NCBI GenBank assembly: GCA_039925965.1
Contig: JBDSXW010000032.1
Location: 1 to 64,000 of the forward strand
Reading direction: 5' to 3'
Source of the DNA: JAZKFT01 sp039925965
Lineage (GTDB): Bacteria; Bacteroidota; Bacteroidia; Chitinophagales; Chitinophagaceae
DNA: 64,000 nt
The number at the start of each line of letters is the position of its first letter. Position 1 is the first letter of the stretch. Shown piece by piece: positions 44,972-53,439 of the stretch. Made by a program: the position numbers and the translations under genes. The notes below the pieces were generated by a model. It did not search any database and was not told the origin of the DNA. It saw only the letters and a program-made list of their open reading frames with translations.

Positions 44972-46474
44972 TTAAAGGGTTGCTTTTTCAAAAGCTAAAG
45001 TAGCACCTTGTGTGGTCATAGTTTGCAACTTGAAGGCAACCGTTTCTGCAAAACCAGGCAAGGCGTTCAGATCACTGCCCCATAACGAATGATGCGCCAG
45101 GATCGACTCCACCATTTCTGCTGTATTATCCCGTTTCCATTCCTGAAAAAAGAAAGGCGCTACGTCATCCGTAATCTGGTATTCAGTGCCATTGGCCATG
45201 CCAAAATATTTACCACCTTCTGTTCTGGTGGCTTTCATAAACAATAGGTAGGCGGCAAAGCCGGTGCTCATATTCTCAGGTACCGTGCCGAACAATTCAA
45301 TATAGTTTTTTATCAATGGCAATACACGCATTTTCAGTTTGCTGGTGTACTGCATTGTGATGCTGATCCAGAAATGTTCAATGTTGGGGTTGCGGAACCG
45401 GTCCAGGACTTTTTTCCCGAAAGTGGCGGCAACTTCCTTGTCTACTGTATAGGGAATAGCTGGCGCAATTTCATCCAGCATCAGAGACTCTACAAACGAA
45501 GTCATCGCGGCATCGTCCAGGGCATTTTTTACGGTGTCGAAGCCCTTCAGGTAAGCCAGCGCGCAACTTAAGGTATGCGTGCCGTTCAGCATGCGAAGTT
45601 TCAATTCTTTCTGTAGCGTCATGTCGTTGGTAATCACTACACCTTCGTCTGCCTGGGCAAAAGTGAGCACTTTTTTTACTTCGTCGCCACCTTCAATCGC
45701 CCAAAGCCGGTACGCTTCGCTCATGGTCAGCAGGTCGTCGGTATAACCAAGTTCGGCCGTTACCTTCTCCAGGGCAGCGCCCTTCGGCCTGCCTGGTACA
45801 ATGCGGTCTACCAATGTATTGCAGAACGTGTTGCTGGTTTCCAGCCACTCAATAAACCCATCTTCCAGGCCATTGAGATGGGCCAGTTCAAACACGATGC
45901 CTTCCAGTTTCTTGCCGTTGTCGGTCACCAGCTCCGTGGGTAAAATAACCATGCCGCTTTTAGCGCTTCCTTTAAATGCCTTAAAACGCTCATGTAAGAA
46001 TGCCAGTAGTTTTCCGGGAAAGGAAACCGGTGGATGCAGGCGAATATCTTCGTGCAGCAGCTGGATGCCCACTTCTGTGGTGTTACTGATTACGATTTGC
46101 ATTTCGGGGTTGTGCGCACATTCCAAAACCCTGGCCCATTCTGATTTTGCACTCAGCACGCGGCTGATGGCAGCACTCACTATATTTTCAGAAATCTCGT
46201 TACCGTTTTCGATGCCCCGTACACAAATAGAATACAAGCCATCCTGCTTGTCGAAGGCATTCGCATCGCCGCCATCGGTGGATTTTACCACCACGATGCG
46301 GCCGTTAAAAATGCCCTGGCGGTTGGCCTTGTCGATAAAATAATCGGGCAGGCCACGCAGCAAGACACCCGTACCAAACTGCAACACTTTTTCAGGCAAA
46401 TCGAACATGGCTCCTGTAGGCAACTGCACCGTTGTGGAATTGATATTTTTAAGATTAAACCTTGAGAGAACCAT
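44972..46474 (-). CDS. uxaB: Tagaturonate reductase
   Basis: 500 residues of the mannitol dehydrogenase family. It reduces D-tagaturonate to D-altronate with NADH. The N-terminal Rossmann motif is VLQFGTGVLLRGLPDYFIDK, followed by SNTTEVGIQL and the family LRMLNGTHTLSCALAYLKG with the catalytic Lys/Asn/His region. Adjacent to uxaA, which uses its product. The leader carries GATGTCN heptamer repeats. Confidence 0.94.
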   Translation of the reverse strand: MVLSRFNLKNINSTTVQLPTGAMFDLPEKVLQFGTGVLLRGLPDYFIDKANRQGIFNGRIVVVKSTDGGDANAFDKQDGLYSICVRGIENGNEISENIVSAAISRVLSAKSEWARVLECAHNPEMQIVISNTTEVGIQLLHEDIRLHPPVSFPGKLLAFLHERFKAFKGSAKSGMVILPTELVTDNGKKLEGIVFELAHLNGLEDGFIEWLETSNTFCNTLVDRIVPGRPKGAALEKVTAELGYTDDLLTMSEAYRLWAIEGGDEVKKVLTFAQADEGVVITNDMTLQKELKLRMLNGTHTLSCALAYLKGFDTVKNALDDAAMTSFVESLMLDEIAPAIPYTVDKEVAATFGKKVLDRFRNPNIEHFWISITMQYTSKLKMRVLPLIKNYIELFGTVPENMSTGFAAYLLFMKATRTEGGKYFGMANGTEYQITDDVAPFFFQEWKRDNTAEMVESILAHHSLWGSDLNALPGFAETVAFKLQTMTTQGATLAFEKATL

Positions 46475-46506
46475 CTGTTTACGATTTATGATTTGTGAGG
46501 TATGAT

Positions 46507-46572
46507 TTTTTATTTTTTGATGTCCGATGTCTGAAATGGAATTTTTTGATGTCAGATGTCAGATGTCTGATT
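46507..46572 (+). repeat. GATGTCN heptamer arrays upstream of uxaB
   Basis: Two blocks on the plus strand: TTTTTTGATGTCCGATGTCT (46515-46534 region) and, after a short spacer, three more GATGTCN units ending GATTTGC. The same unit in the same context (A-run, TCAGACATC, CAAATC) occurs after kdgK at 30215-30240. Confidence 0.7.
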
Positions 46573-46671
46573 TGCATCGATGGATGGTATTTAATTGATT
46601 CGTTAGTTAGACTATCGGTGGCCAGTGCTTTTTCAATTAGTAATATGCCGGATGCTGCATCAGGCCCACTA

Positions 46672-46720
46672 ATTACCAATCAACCAATTACCAATCAACC
46701 AATTACCAATCAACTAATTC
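46672..46720 (+). repeat. 15-base tandem repeat overlapping the PL10 stop codon
   Basis: Three copies of ATTACCAATCAACCA (46672-46686, 46687-46701, 46702-46716, the last with one change). The third copy supplies the TAG stop of the PL10 gene on the minus strand (46714-46716). Confidence 0.8.
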
Positions 46721-47868
46721 CTTGCTTTCCAGGCCGGGTATTCTTTATCCAACAATTTTGCGGGCCAGGTGCCATACCAGGCGTAGCCAACGCGCCTTTC
46801 ATATTCTATTTCTGCTACCGAGAACTTCTTCTGACTATCCCTTCCGCTGAATATGGGTTTGTTGGTTTCTATCTCGTAAAATCGAGCCCAGATGGTGGAA
46901 TTAGGGTCTTCGACAAATACCCTGTCTTTACCTTTTGGCAGGGCGGCATCAGGTTTATCTATAAAATTATGACCCGGGATTTTAACGGCATCAAACCATT
47001 CAACAGCAGCTGCTATCGCAGCTTTCATCTCGGAAGTTTGTTTGGGCTGCCGCATCAGAAACCGTACAATATTCACCGATTCAGAGGCACTGATGGAAGC
47101 CAGTTCGAACTTTCGGGCCATCTCGGGGGCCAGTGTTTTACAGTTGTATTGGGTACACCAGGCAGTGAGTTTGCCGTTCACTTTTAGTTGCGTGGCGAGG
47201 ATCACACCAATTGCTTTTTGAATCGCTTCGTTGGCTTTTGGGATAAAGGTTTTGTCCACGATATCAAAATCGTTTTTGCCTTCGGCAATGTCTTCCAATA
47301 CATTCAGTACATTGATCATTGCATTGTCGTTAAACGTAATCTGGCTGCGGTAACCGCTTTTATCCGGATAGTACTGCGGCCAGCCACCATTTGCATACTG
47401 GGCACTAAAAAGGTAACGGATGCCTCTGGTGGCAGCATCTAGGTATGCCTGGTTATTTGTTTTTTTATAAATCTTCACCAGGTATTTAATTTCCCTTGTC
47501 GTTGCTTCGTTATCAATAGTTGCATCCAGCAGCCCTTGTTTCCCCCGGATATAGGCCTGCTCTTCGGGCGTATAAGTTTTATCGTAGTTAACAGCCTTTT
47601 CATCCAGGTGTTTGCTCCATCCGCCGTTGTTGCGTTGAAACATCAGCATATTTTCTGCTACCGGATCGGTGGTGGCCTGTGCATCGTCATACGAAGATTT
47701 TGGGGCGATTTGCTGATCTGCCGCAACCCGATCCTGATAACGGGTTGCAGCCCCGCCAGTGACCGGCTGTCCTCCGGGATGGGCTTTCGAATGATAGCAA
47801 AGCAAGATGGCAATCACTATCTGGCCGGTCCTGTACCACAGGCGTTGGTATGATGTCGTTAATTTCAA
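46714..47868 (-). CDS. Pectate lyase, family PL10
   Basis: 384 residues. It cuts polygalacturonate by beta-elimination, outside the cytoplasm. The PL10 pattern is clear: NMLMFQRNNGGWSKH, GLLDATIDNEATTREIKYLV, YANGGWPQYYPDKSGYRSQI, TFNDNAMINVLNVLEDIAEG, LTAWCTQYNC, WARFYEIETNKPIFSGRD and RRVGYAWYGTWP. A signal peptide precedes (QIVIAILLCYHSKA). No ATG fits; TTG 47868 is the likely start. A 35-residue linker after the signal peptide includes an 8-bp inverted repeat (GCAACCCG/CGGGTTGC, about 47722-47747). Confidence 0.93.
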   Translation of the reverse strand: MKLTTSYQRLWYRTGQIVIAILLCYHSKAHPGGQPVTGGAATRYQDRVAADQQIAPKSSYDDAQATTDPVAENMLMFQRNNGGWSKHLDEKAVNYDKTYTPEEQAYIRGKQGLLDATIDNEATTREIKYLVKIYKKTNNQAYLDAATRGIRYLFSAQYANGGWPQYYPDKSGYRSQITFNDNAMINVLNVLEDIAEGKNDFDIVDKTFIPKANEAIQKAIGVILATQLKVNGKLTAWCTQYNCKTLAPEMARKFELASISASESVNIVRFLMRQPKQTSEMKAAIAAAVEWFDAVKIPGHNFIDKPDAALPKGKDRVFVEDPNSTIWARFYEIETNKPIFSGRDSQKKFSVAEIEYERRVGYAWYGTWPAKLLDKEYPAWKARN

Positions 47869-47922
47869 ATCAGTAGTTTTTTTTTAATGCGAAGGAACAT
47901 TATCGCTTCACCTGTTAAATTA

Positions 47923-49875
47923 TTATTTGAAAACGGGTTTAAATAACCATTGTACAATTTCCTGGGCTGCCGAAAAATTCTGAAACTCCGGTGCGATCTT
48001 CCGGCCATCCGTGTATTCATTGTAGACCCATGGATCTCCGACAGCGAATACAGCGCCTTTGCCATATTTGGCGATAGCGATGATAACGTCACCATCCTTG
48101 GTGAGCACCTTTTGAGCGGGGGCTTTTACATCAATTCCACAAACCTCCTTGAGGTACATTTTTTTGGTTTGTTTAAAAACCGGATTGGGTTGGTTGTTGT
48201 ACAAAGCGCCCATCTCGTATTGCGTGCCTTGCACCATATTAATATTTTTGTTGGTAAATGAAATCCCGAATTTGCTGGCCAGTTTATTAAAATGCGGCAG
48301 GTCGCAGTTCGCACTGTCGTTTGCCAGAAGGAATAAGGAGCCGCCTTTTTTTACCCAGTCCGCTATAACAGCTGCACTGGCATCATCCATATAGTTCGGC
48401 GATTTATTGTCTTTCCATCCATCGGGGTCAACGATCACATATACGCTGGCGCCTTTCAAGCTTGCAGCCGTGGGGGCCTGGTCCAACGTGGCTAATGTAG
48501 CACCGGCTGCAGTAAAAACATCAGCCAAAATGCTGTAGCCATTGTTATCCATCTCGTCCCAGGTATAATGGAACTGGGTATTCACACCGTAAGGATTCAC
48601 CTTATGCTCGTTGTTGAAAAAATAGTCCAGCAATACGGTTTTCCCTTTGCCCGGTTTTGGCATAGCGGCCATTTCCATTTCGGTACTGGCCATGATAAAG
48701 GCACCCATTCCCTTCGCATCGTTGGTCACTACTTTTTCGCTCATATAATAGTCGAAACTGCCATCACGATAGGGATTCCCACCCAGGCCAGAAACCGATA
48801 CCGTGCCTTTGAGATTGGTTTGTCCACCGGCATCCACTTCTATAAATTCTTTCACAATGCCGTCGTAAGCCTTTTTGGTAGCGGGCCAGCAGGATGCCGG
48901 TAAATATCCTTCCCGGATACCTTTTGCCAAAGTATACACGAACATGGAAGAGGCAGATGACTCTTTGTAATTTTTTGGATTGGATGACATATTAAGGATA
49001 TCGTACCAAACCCCGCTCTGCTTATCCTGAACACCAACAATTGCTTTTGCGAAGCGTTGTAAAATGCCGATCAGCGAATCACGACCCGGGTGATTGGCGG
49101 GAAACTGATCAAGGGCATCTATCAATGCCACACCATACCAACCCATGGCCCTTCCCCAGAAAAGGGGGGAAGCCCCGGTTTCTTTATTTGCCCATTTCTG
49201 CTGTTTGCTTTCGTCCCAGGCATGGTATAAAAGTCCGGTTTTGGGATCCCGTGTATGTTGTTCGATGGTTACAAACTGGCGGGTTACATCATTAAAAACC
49301 TCCTGCTGCCCTGCCCAACGGGCATATTCGGCATAGAATGGCTGGCCCATGTACAAGCCGTCCAGCCACACTTGTGACGTATATACTTTTTTGTGCCAGA
49401 AGCTTCCTTCTTTGGTACGCGGATGATCGTTCAGCTGGCTACGAAGCAGGTCAATGGCCTTCTTGTATTTTTCTTTGCCCGTAACATTATACAGCATCAT
49501 TACCACTTTGCCATTGTTGAGGTGGTCGATGTTGAATTCGTCTTTTTTGTAATCTTTTATGGTGCCGTCTTCCCGCACATAATGATCCATGCTGTGCTGG
49601 ATGTAATTGAAGTAAGTGGCATCGCCGTACAGGCGCCAAACATATTCCACACCCTTCAATACAACGCCCTGGTCGTAGCTCCAGCGGGCGGGCTTTCCGC
49701 CATTGGAAAAACTATCGGGCCACATTTTCATGGCTGTCTGGGTCATGCGTTGCGAAAGCGGCACTTCCTGGGCATGGACCGAACCACAAAAAAGCGCCGC
49801 CATAAAAAAGCCGGAAAGAATATATCCGCTTTTAACCAGGTTTCGGGTTTGTAATGATTTGCTTTGAAATAGCAT
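47923..49875 (-). CDS. GH105 unsaturated galacturonyl hydrolase with DUF4350-like C-terminus
   Basis: 650 residues. It removes unsaturated uronic acid from the ends made by pectate lyases. A signal peptide (SGFFMAALFCGSVHAQ) leads into the GH105 alpha/alpha barrel, about residues 40-400: RWSYDQGVVLKGVEYVWR, FNIDHLNNGKVVM and VWLDGLYMGQPFYAEYA with the two expected catalytic Asp regions, and WGRAMGWYGVALIDAL. The C-terminal 230 residues (YDGWK-like VIVDPDGWKDNK, AVIADWVKKGGSLFLLANDS) look like a DUF4350/glutamine-amidotransferase-like domain. The 7-base spacing to GH28 indicates one operon. Confidence 0.92.
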   Translation of the reverse strand: MLFQSKSLQTRNLVKSGYILSGFFMAALFCGSVHAQEVPLSQRMTQTAMKMWPDSFSNGGKPARWSYDQGVVLKGVEYVWRLYGDATYFNYIQHSMDHYVREDGTIKDYKKDEFNIDHLNNGKVVMMLYNVTGKEKYKKAIDLLRSQLNDHPRTKEGSFWHKKVYTSQVWLDGLYMGQPFYAEYARWAGQQEVFNDVTRQFVTIEQHTRDPKTGLLYHAWDESKQQKWANKETGASPLFWGRAMGWYGVALIDALDQFPANHPGRDSLIGILQRFAKAIVGVQDKQSGVWYDILNMSSNPKNYKESSASSMFVYTLAKGIREGYLPASCWPATKKAYDGIVKEFIEVDAGGQTNLKGTVSVSGLGGNPYRDGSFDYYMSEKVVTNDAKGMGAFIMASTEMEMAAMPKPGKGKTVLLDYFFNNEHKVNPYGVNTQFHYTWDEMDNNGYSILADVFTAAGATLATLDQAPTAASLKGASVYVIVDPDGWKDNKSPNYMDDASAAVIADWVKKGGSLFLLANDSANCDLPHFNKLASKFGISFTNKNINMVQGTQYEMGALYNNQPNPVFKQTKKMYLKEVCGIDVKAPAQKVLTKDGDVIIAIAKYGKGAVFAVGDPWVYNEYTDGRKIAPEFQNFSAAQEIVQWLFKPVFK

Positions 49876-49882
49876 AGCGTCG

Positions 49883-51625
49883 TTATTTTTTTACGTAAGA
49901 AGATGGTGTTGCGCCGCCGCTAAATTCCACTTCTTTTTTTGCATTGGAAATATCAGTTTTGATCAGCTTGATGGCAGCCGTTCTTTCACCGTCAATTTTA
50001 AGTAGTAACCGGGTGTTTTTGGGAAAGTAAATTTCGTTAAGAACCAGGTTTGAACTGTTATGGACTGTCATGACCGGACTGGTGTTATGTGATAACAGTT
50101 TTACATTTTTCACGTTGATCTGATCACCCTCTTCGCAATACATGCCAACGGTAGTCTGCAACACGCAGTTTTCGATGTTGACATTTTTCACCCGCATCTC
50201 CGGCAGACCTCTTACGAAGATGCCTTTGCTGGCGCCGCTGCAGGTAATATTACTGATAAAAAAGTTGCGGAAGATAGGCGTGGCCTCAGTTACGGGAAGG
50301 ATTTCCATAGGCGGTACCACCACGGTTTCCCCTGCAAGCGGCACCGGGTCTTTGCCTTCATAGTACATGTCGAACAGGATCGCTTCGCCAGCAATATCCT
50401 TCATGTCGATATTGGCCATATGGATATTTTCAACCACGCCACCCCGGCCGCGCTTTGTTTTAAAACGCAGGCCGATATCGGTACCCATGAAAGTGCTGTT
50501 GGTGATGAACATATTCCGGGCACCGCCGCTCATTTCGCTACCCACAACAAAACCACCATGGGCATGGTACACGAGGCAATTGTTTACAATCACATTTTCG
50601 GTAGGCATGCCCTTCTTCCGGCCTTCTTCATCTCGGCCGCTTTTGATACAAATACCATCGTCGCCAGTGTCGAATACATTGTCTTCCAGGAAGGCATTTT
50701 TACAGGATTCCAGGTCGATGGCATCCGTGTTCTGACCATACCAGGGATTTTTTACCTTAACCGCTTTCACTGTAATATGTTCACTCTCCAGAAAGTGTAG
50801 CGTCCAGGCCGGCGAATTTTGGAAAGTGACGCCCTGCAGGATCACATTTTTACAATCGAAAATGCGCAGGAAATTGGGCCGCAGGAAGTCCTTGATCGCT
50901 TCATAATCTGCCATCGGCTTACCAGGAATAATCTTGCCGATATTTTTATCCAGCTCGCCTTTCAGGGCTTTGGGCGATGAATACCAGGTGGTTTTGTTTT
51001 CATTTAGTACACCACCTGCAGCGACTTTATTCTTCCACTCCGATTCCGTGAGTTTGTCTTTTTTCTGCGGCCTCCAGCTACTTCCCGCGCCATCAAAAAT
51101 GCCTTCGCCAGTGATGGCGATATTGCTGGCATGGCTGGCAGAAACCGGCGACTGGCACCGGTATGCCGCCACGCCTTCAAACGACGATTCAACCAAAGGG
51201 AATTCGTCAAAATTATCCGTGAATTGCACCAGCGCATTTTTCTCCAGGTGCAGGTTCACATTGTTTTGCAATACAATCGGGCCGGTAAGCCATAATCCCT
51301 GGGGTACAATCACCATTCCGCCAGCTGCTTTGCTGCATGCATCAATAGCGCTGTTGATCGCCTTGCTATTGAGGAATACGCCATCTGCTTTTGCGCCGTA
51401 GGATTTTATATTAAAAGACTTTGCCGGGAAAACAGGTTGATTAATCACCGGCAATTTGCCTTTGTAGCCGGGAAACGAAGCGAGGGTGACTGTTTTTAGC
51501 GGAAGCGTTTTTTTTGAATGTTGTGCAGCAGCGGGTTGCAACAATATTGAAGCATTTATCAAGAGCATGAGCCCACCAATCACACAAAATCCGGGTCTTT
51601 TTTTCATAAGTATACTGAGATACAT
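49883..51625 (-). CDS. Polygalacturonase, family GH28
   Basis: 580 residues. It hydrolyses alpha-1,4-galacturonate bonds; the long form fits an exo-acting enzyme. The signal peptide (MLLINASILLQPAAAQ) is followed by SFNIKSYGAKADG-type entry and the right-handed beta-helix with catalytic motifs NTDAIDLES, FDTGDDGICIKSG, YHAHGGFVVGSEMSGG and LRFKTKRGRGG. The usual G-H-G is A-H-G here, which keeps the His. Start ATG 51625 or ATG 51607; both keep the signal peptide. Confidence 0.94.
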   Translation of the reverse strand: MYLSILMKKRPGFCVIGGLMLLINASILLQPAAAQHSKKTLPLKTVTLASFPGYKGKLPVINQPVFPAKSFNIKSYGAKADGVFLNSKAINSAIDACSKAAGGMVIVPQGLWLTGPIVLQNNVNLHLEKNALVQFTDNFDEFPLVESSFEGVAAYRCQSPVSASHASNIAITGEGIFDGAGSSWRPQKKDKLTESEWKNKVAAGGVLNENKTTWYSSPKALKGELDKNIGKIIPGKPMADYEAIKDFLRPNFLRIFDCKNVILQGVTFQNSPAWTLHFLESEHITVKAVKVKNPWYGQNTDAIDLESCKNAFLEDNVFDTGDDGICIKSGRDEEGRKKGMPTENVIVNNCLVYHAHGGFVVGSEMSGGARNMFITNSTFMGTDIGLRFKTKRGRGGVVENIHMANIDMKDIAGEAILFDMYYEGKDPVPLAGETVVVPPMEILPVTEATPIFRNFFISNITCSGASKGIFVRGLPEMRVKNVNIENCVLQTTVGMYCEEGDQINVKNVKLLSHNTSPVMTVHNSSNLVLNEIYFPKNTRLLLKIDGERTAAIKLIKTDISNAKKEVEFSGGATPSSYVKK

Positions 51626-51816
51626 CTCTGTTTTGAAGCAGGTCGTTATAGCAGGGTATGGCCAGCGCCGTTTTACCTAAAACAAGTCTACACAGATATA
51701 TGGACAATGACGGGATTGGAAGGGTTTTTATTTATGCAAACGTTGCCGATAACGATGGCGGTGCAGGGATTTGCGGGCGGGTCGATGGGTGGTTCCGTGC
51801 GATGGTTCCCAGGGTT

Positions 51817-51854
51817 GCCATGTAGAGACGCCATGCATGGCGTCTCTACATGGC
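51817..51854. repeat. Perfect 38-bp palindrome
   Basis: Half-site GCCATGTAGAGACGCCATG followed directly by its exact reverse complement, with no spacer. Lies between the Gfo/Idh/MocA and GH28 genes. The core GTAGAGACGCC...GGCGTCTCTAC is similar to palindromic repeats seen in many Bacteroidota genomes. Confidence 0.9.
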
Positions 51855-51901
51855 GAAAATCTAAATGATATCGTGGCAGTCATCCGTCGCCCGCCGCATC
51901 C

Positions 51902-51945
51902 ACCCCCGTCAGGCAAGAACCTGCCACCCCCGGCGGCGGGTGACA
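51902..51945 (+). repeat. Dispersed hairpin repeat, copy 1
   Basis: Shares 22 identical bases (51902-51923) with 59641-59662, and the similarity continues through CACCCC and CGGCGGG to GACA. It can fold by CCCCCG/CGGGxG pairing and an AGG/CCT inner stem. Confidence 0.75.
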
Positions 51946-51965
51946 CACATTGTGCGAGATTTCTG

Positions 51966-53009
51966 TTACACAGGAACAACCCTTTTCTCCTGGTTGCTCT
52001 GGTAGGCTTTTTCAATAATCCGGATCACATTGAGCCCATCGGCGGCCGAAACCTGGAGTGGTTCATTATTCACGATGGCTTGATACAATTGCTCATAATA
52101 GCCCATGTAACTACCTCTTTCAGTGGGCAGGAATTTTTTAATCAGTTCCCCGTTTTGTTCGGTGTGCAGGAAGCCACTGGCGCTGTCGGGTTCGGTGCCC
52201 CAATCGTCCATGCCCGGATGATCCTGTGCTACCAACCTGGGTTCCTGGGTATCGGCGCGGGCCTTGGTAAAACTACCTTTGGTGCCATGTAGAATGAAAG
52301 AAGGTAGCGGTTCCCGGACGAAATACGAGCCATGTATCCGCACCCGCATCCGGGGGTAAAAAAGGACGATGTCCATGTAATCATCTACGCCCGAATGCGG
52401 GCGCATGGTGTCGAGATCGGCAAAAAGTGCTTCTGGCAATCCAAACATACAGAGGGCCTGATCAACCAGGTGTGAGCCGAGGTCGTATAAAATTCCCGTT
52501 CCGGGCCCTGGCGTTTCCTTGTGGGCTTTGGGACTCAGCATTTCATTGAAGCGATCGAAATGGATTTCGGCTTCCACGATATCACCCAGCAAGTGCTCGT
52601 CCACCACTTTTTTCACGGTTTTGAAATCACTGTCCCAGCGGCGGTTTTGAAATACGGATACTTTTTTGTTTTGCTTACCTGCGAGTTCTATCAATTCCAG
52701 TCCTTCGACGGAAGTGATGGTGAAGGGCTTTTCCACCACCACATGTTTGCCAGCGAGTAAGGCCCGCTTCGCAAGATCGAAATGGGTATAATTGGGTGTA
52801 TTCACAATCACCAGTTCTATGGCTTCGTGGGCCAGCATTTCATCATAAGTACGGTAAGTGATAATGCCGGGATACTTTTCTTCAGCCAGGTTTTTGCTGC
52901 GTTCCCACACAGCATACAGTTCGTAACCAGGATGGTGGTGTAAAAACGGCGCATGAAATACCCAGCCGCTCATGCCAAAAGAAGCGAGTGCTGTTTTTAT
53001 TGTTTGCAT
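51966..53009 (-). CDS. Gfo/Idh/MocA family oxidoreductase
   Basis: 347 residues. An N-terminal NAD(P)-binding Rossmann domain (TIKTALASFGMSGWVFHAPF, VIVNTPNYTHFDLAKRALLA) carries the EKPFT motif with the conserved Lys (GKHVVVEKPFTITSVEGLEL), and the C-terminal domain has GPGTGILYDLGSHLVDQAL with the catalytic His. There is no signal peptide. The substrate is not known. Placed in the pectin operon, it may act on a uronate or deoxy-uronate, for example the step normally done by KduD, but this is inference. Confidence 0.9.
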   Translation of the reverse strand: MQTIKTALASFGMSGWVFHAPFLHHHPGYELYAVWERSKNLAEEKYPGIITYRTYDEMLAHEAIELVIVNTPNYTHFDLAKRALLAGKHVVVEKPFTITSVEGLELIELAGKQNKKVSVFQNRRWDSDFKTVKKVVDEHLLGDIVEAEIHFDRFNEMLSPKAHKETPGPGTGILYDLGSHLVDQALCMFGLPEALFADLDTMRPHSGVDDYMDIVLFYPRMRVRIHGSYFVREPLPSFILHGTKGSFTKARADTQEPRLVAQDHPGMDDWGTEPDSASGFLHTEQNGELIKKFLPTERGSYMGYYEQLYQAIVNNEPLQVSAADGLNVIRIIEKAYQSNQEKRVVPV

Positions 53010-53387
53010 TGAAAAAGATAGATTTTAGTACAAAGTACAAAGACAACAGATTTCCACCGCAAAAAGAATTGCTGCGAAGGGATGGAAACGCGGATTCAGC
53101 AGATTGGGCCGGGGTTCGCAGATGTAATAATCTTTACCGGTATGTCTCTTTACTGTGATAGGCGCTTACATGATTCTAAAATGAAGGTAGCCGCAAAGAT
53201 GGAGCAAGATAGATAGAGGCACAAATTAAGCAGATGGCGCGGGCGAAGACGAATTTTCACAAATGGGAGCTTGTAACTGTGGATTTGATAAATTTATTTT
53301 CCAAAATAAAAGATCCGCCCAATCCGCCCAATCCGCCTCATCCGCCTCATCCGTGTTTCCATCACCCTGGCGTCAGCTAAAAAAATA
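53010..53387. other. Gap with 9-base tandem repeat
   Basis: No gene. It contains four 9-base units at 53315-53350: CCGCCCAAT twice and CCGCCTCAT twice. The rest shows nothing I can name. Confidence 0.5.
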
Positions 53388-53405
53388 GGGCACCTTTCGG
53401 CACCC
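53388..53405 (-). terminator. Terminator after the sorting-tail protein gene
   Basis: On the minus strand the RNA reads GGGUGCC-GAAA-GGUGCCC, a 7-bp stem with two G-U pairs and a GNRA loop, followed by UAUUUUUUU. It lies 35 bases past the stop. Confidence 0.65.
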
Positions 53406-53439
53406 CATTTCCTGTTTTTTTAAAGATCGGGCAAAAGAC

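Noticed and set aside
49883..51625. GH28 might be inactive because G-H-G reads A-H-G
   Set aside because: The His and all Asp motifs are kept; Gly to Ala at that place is a mild change.
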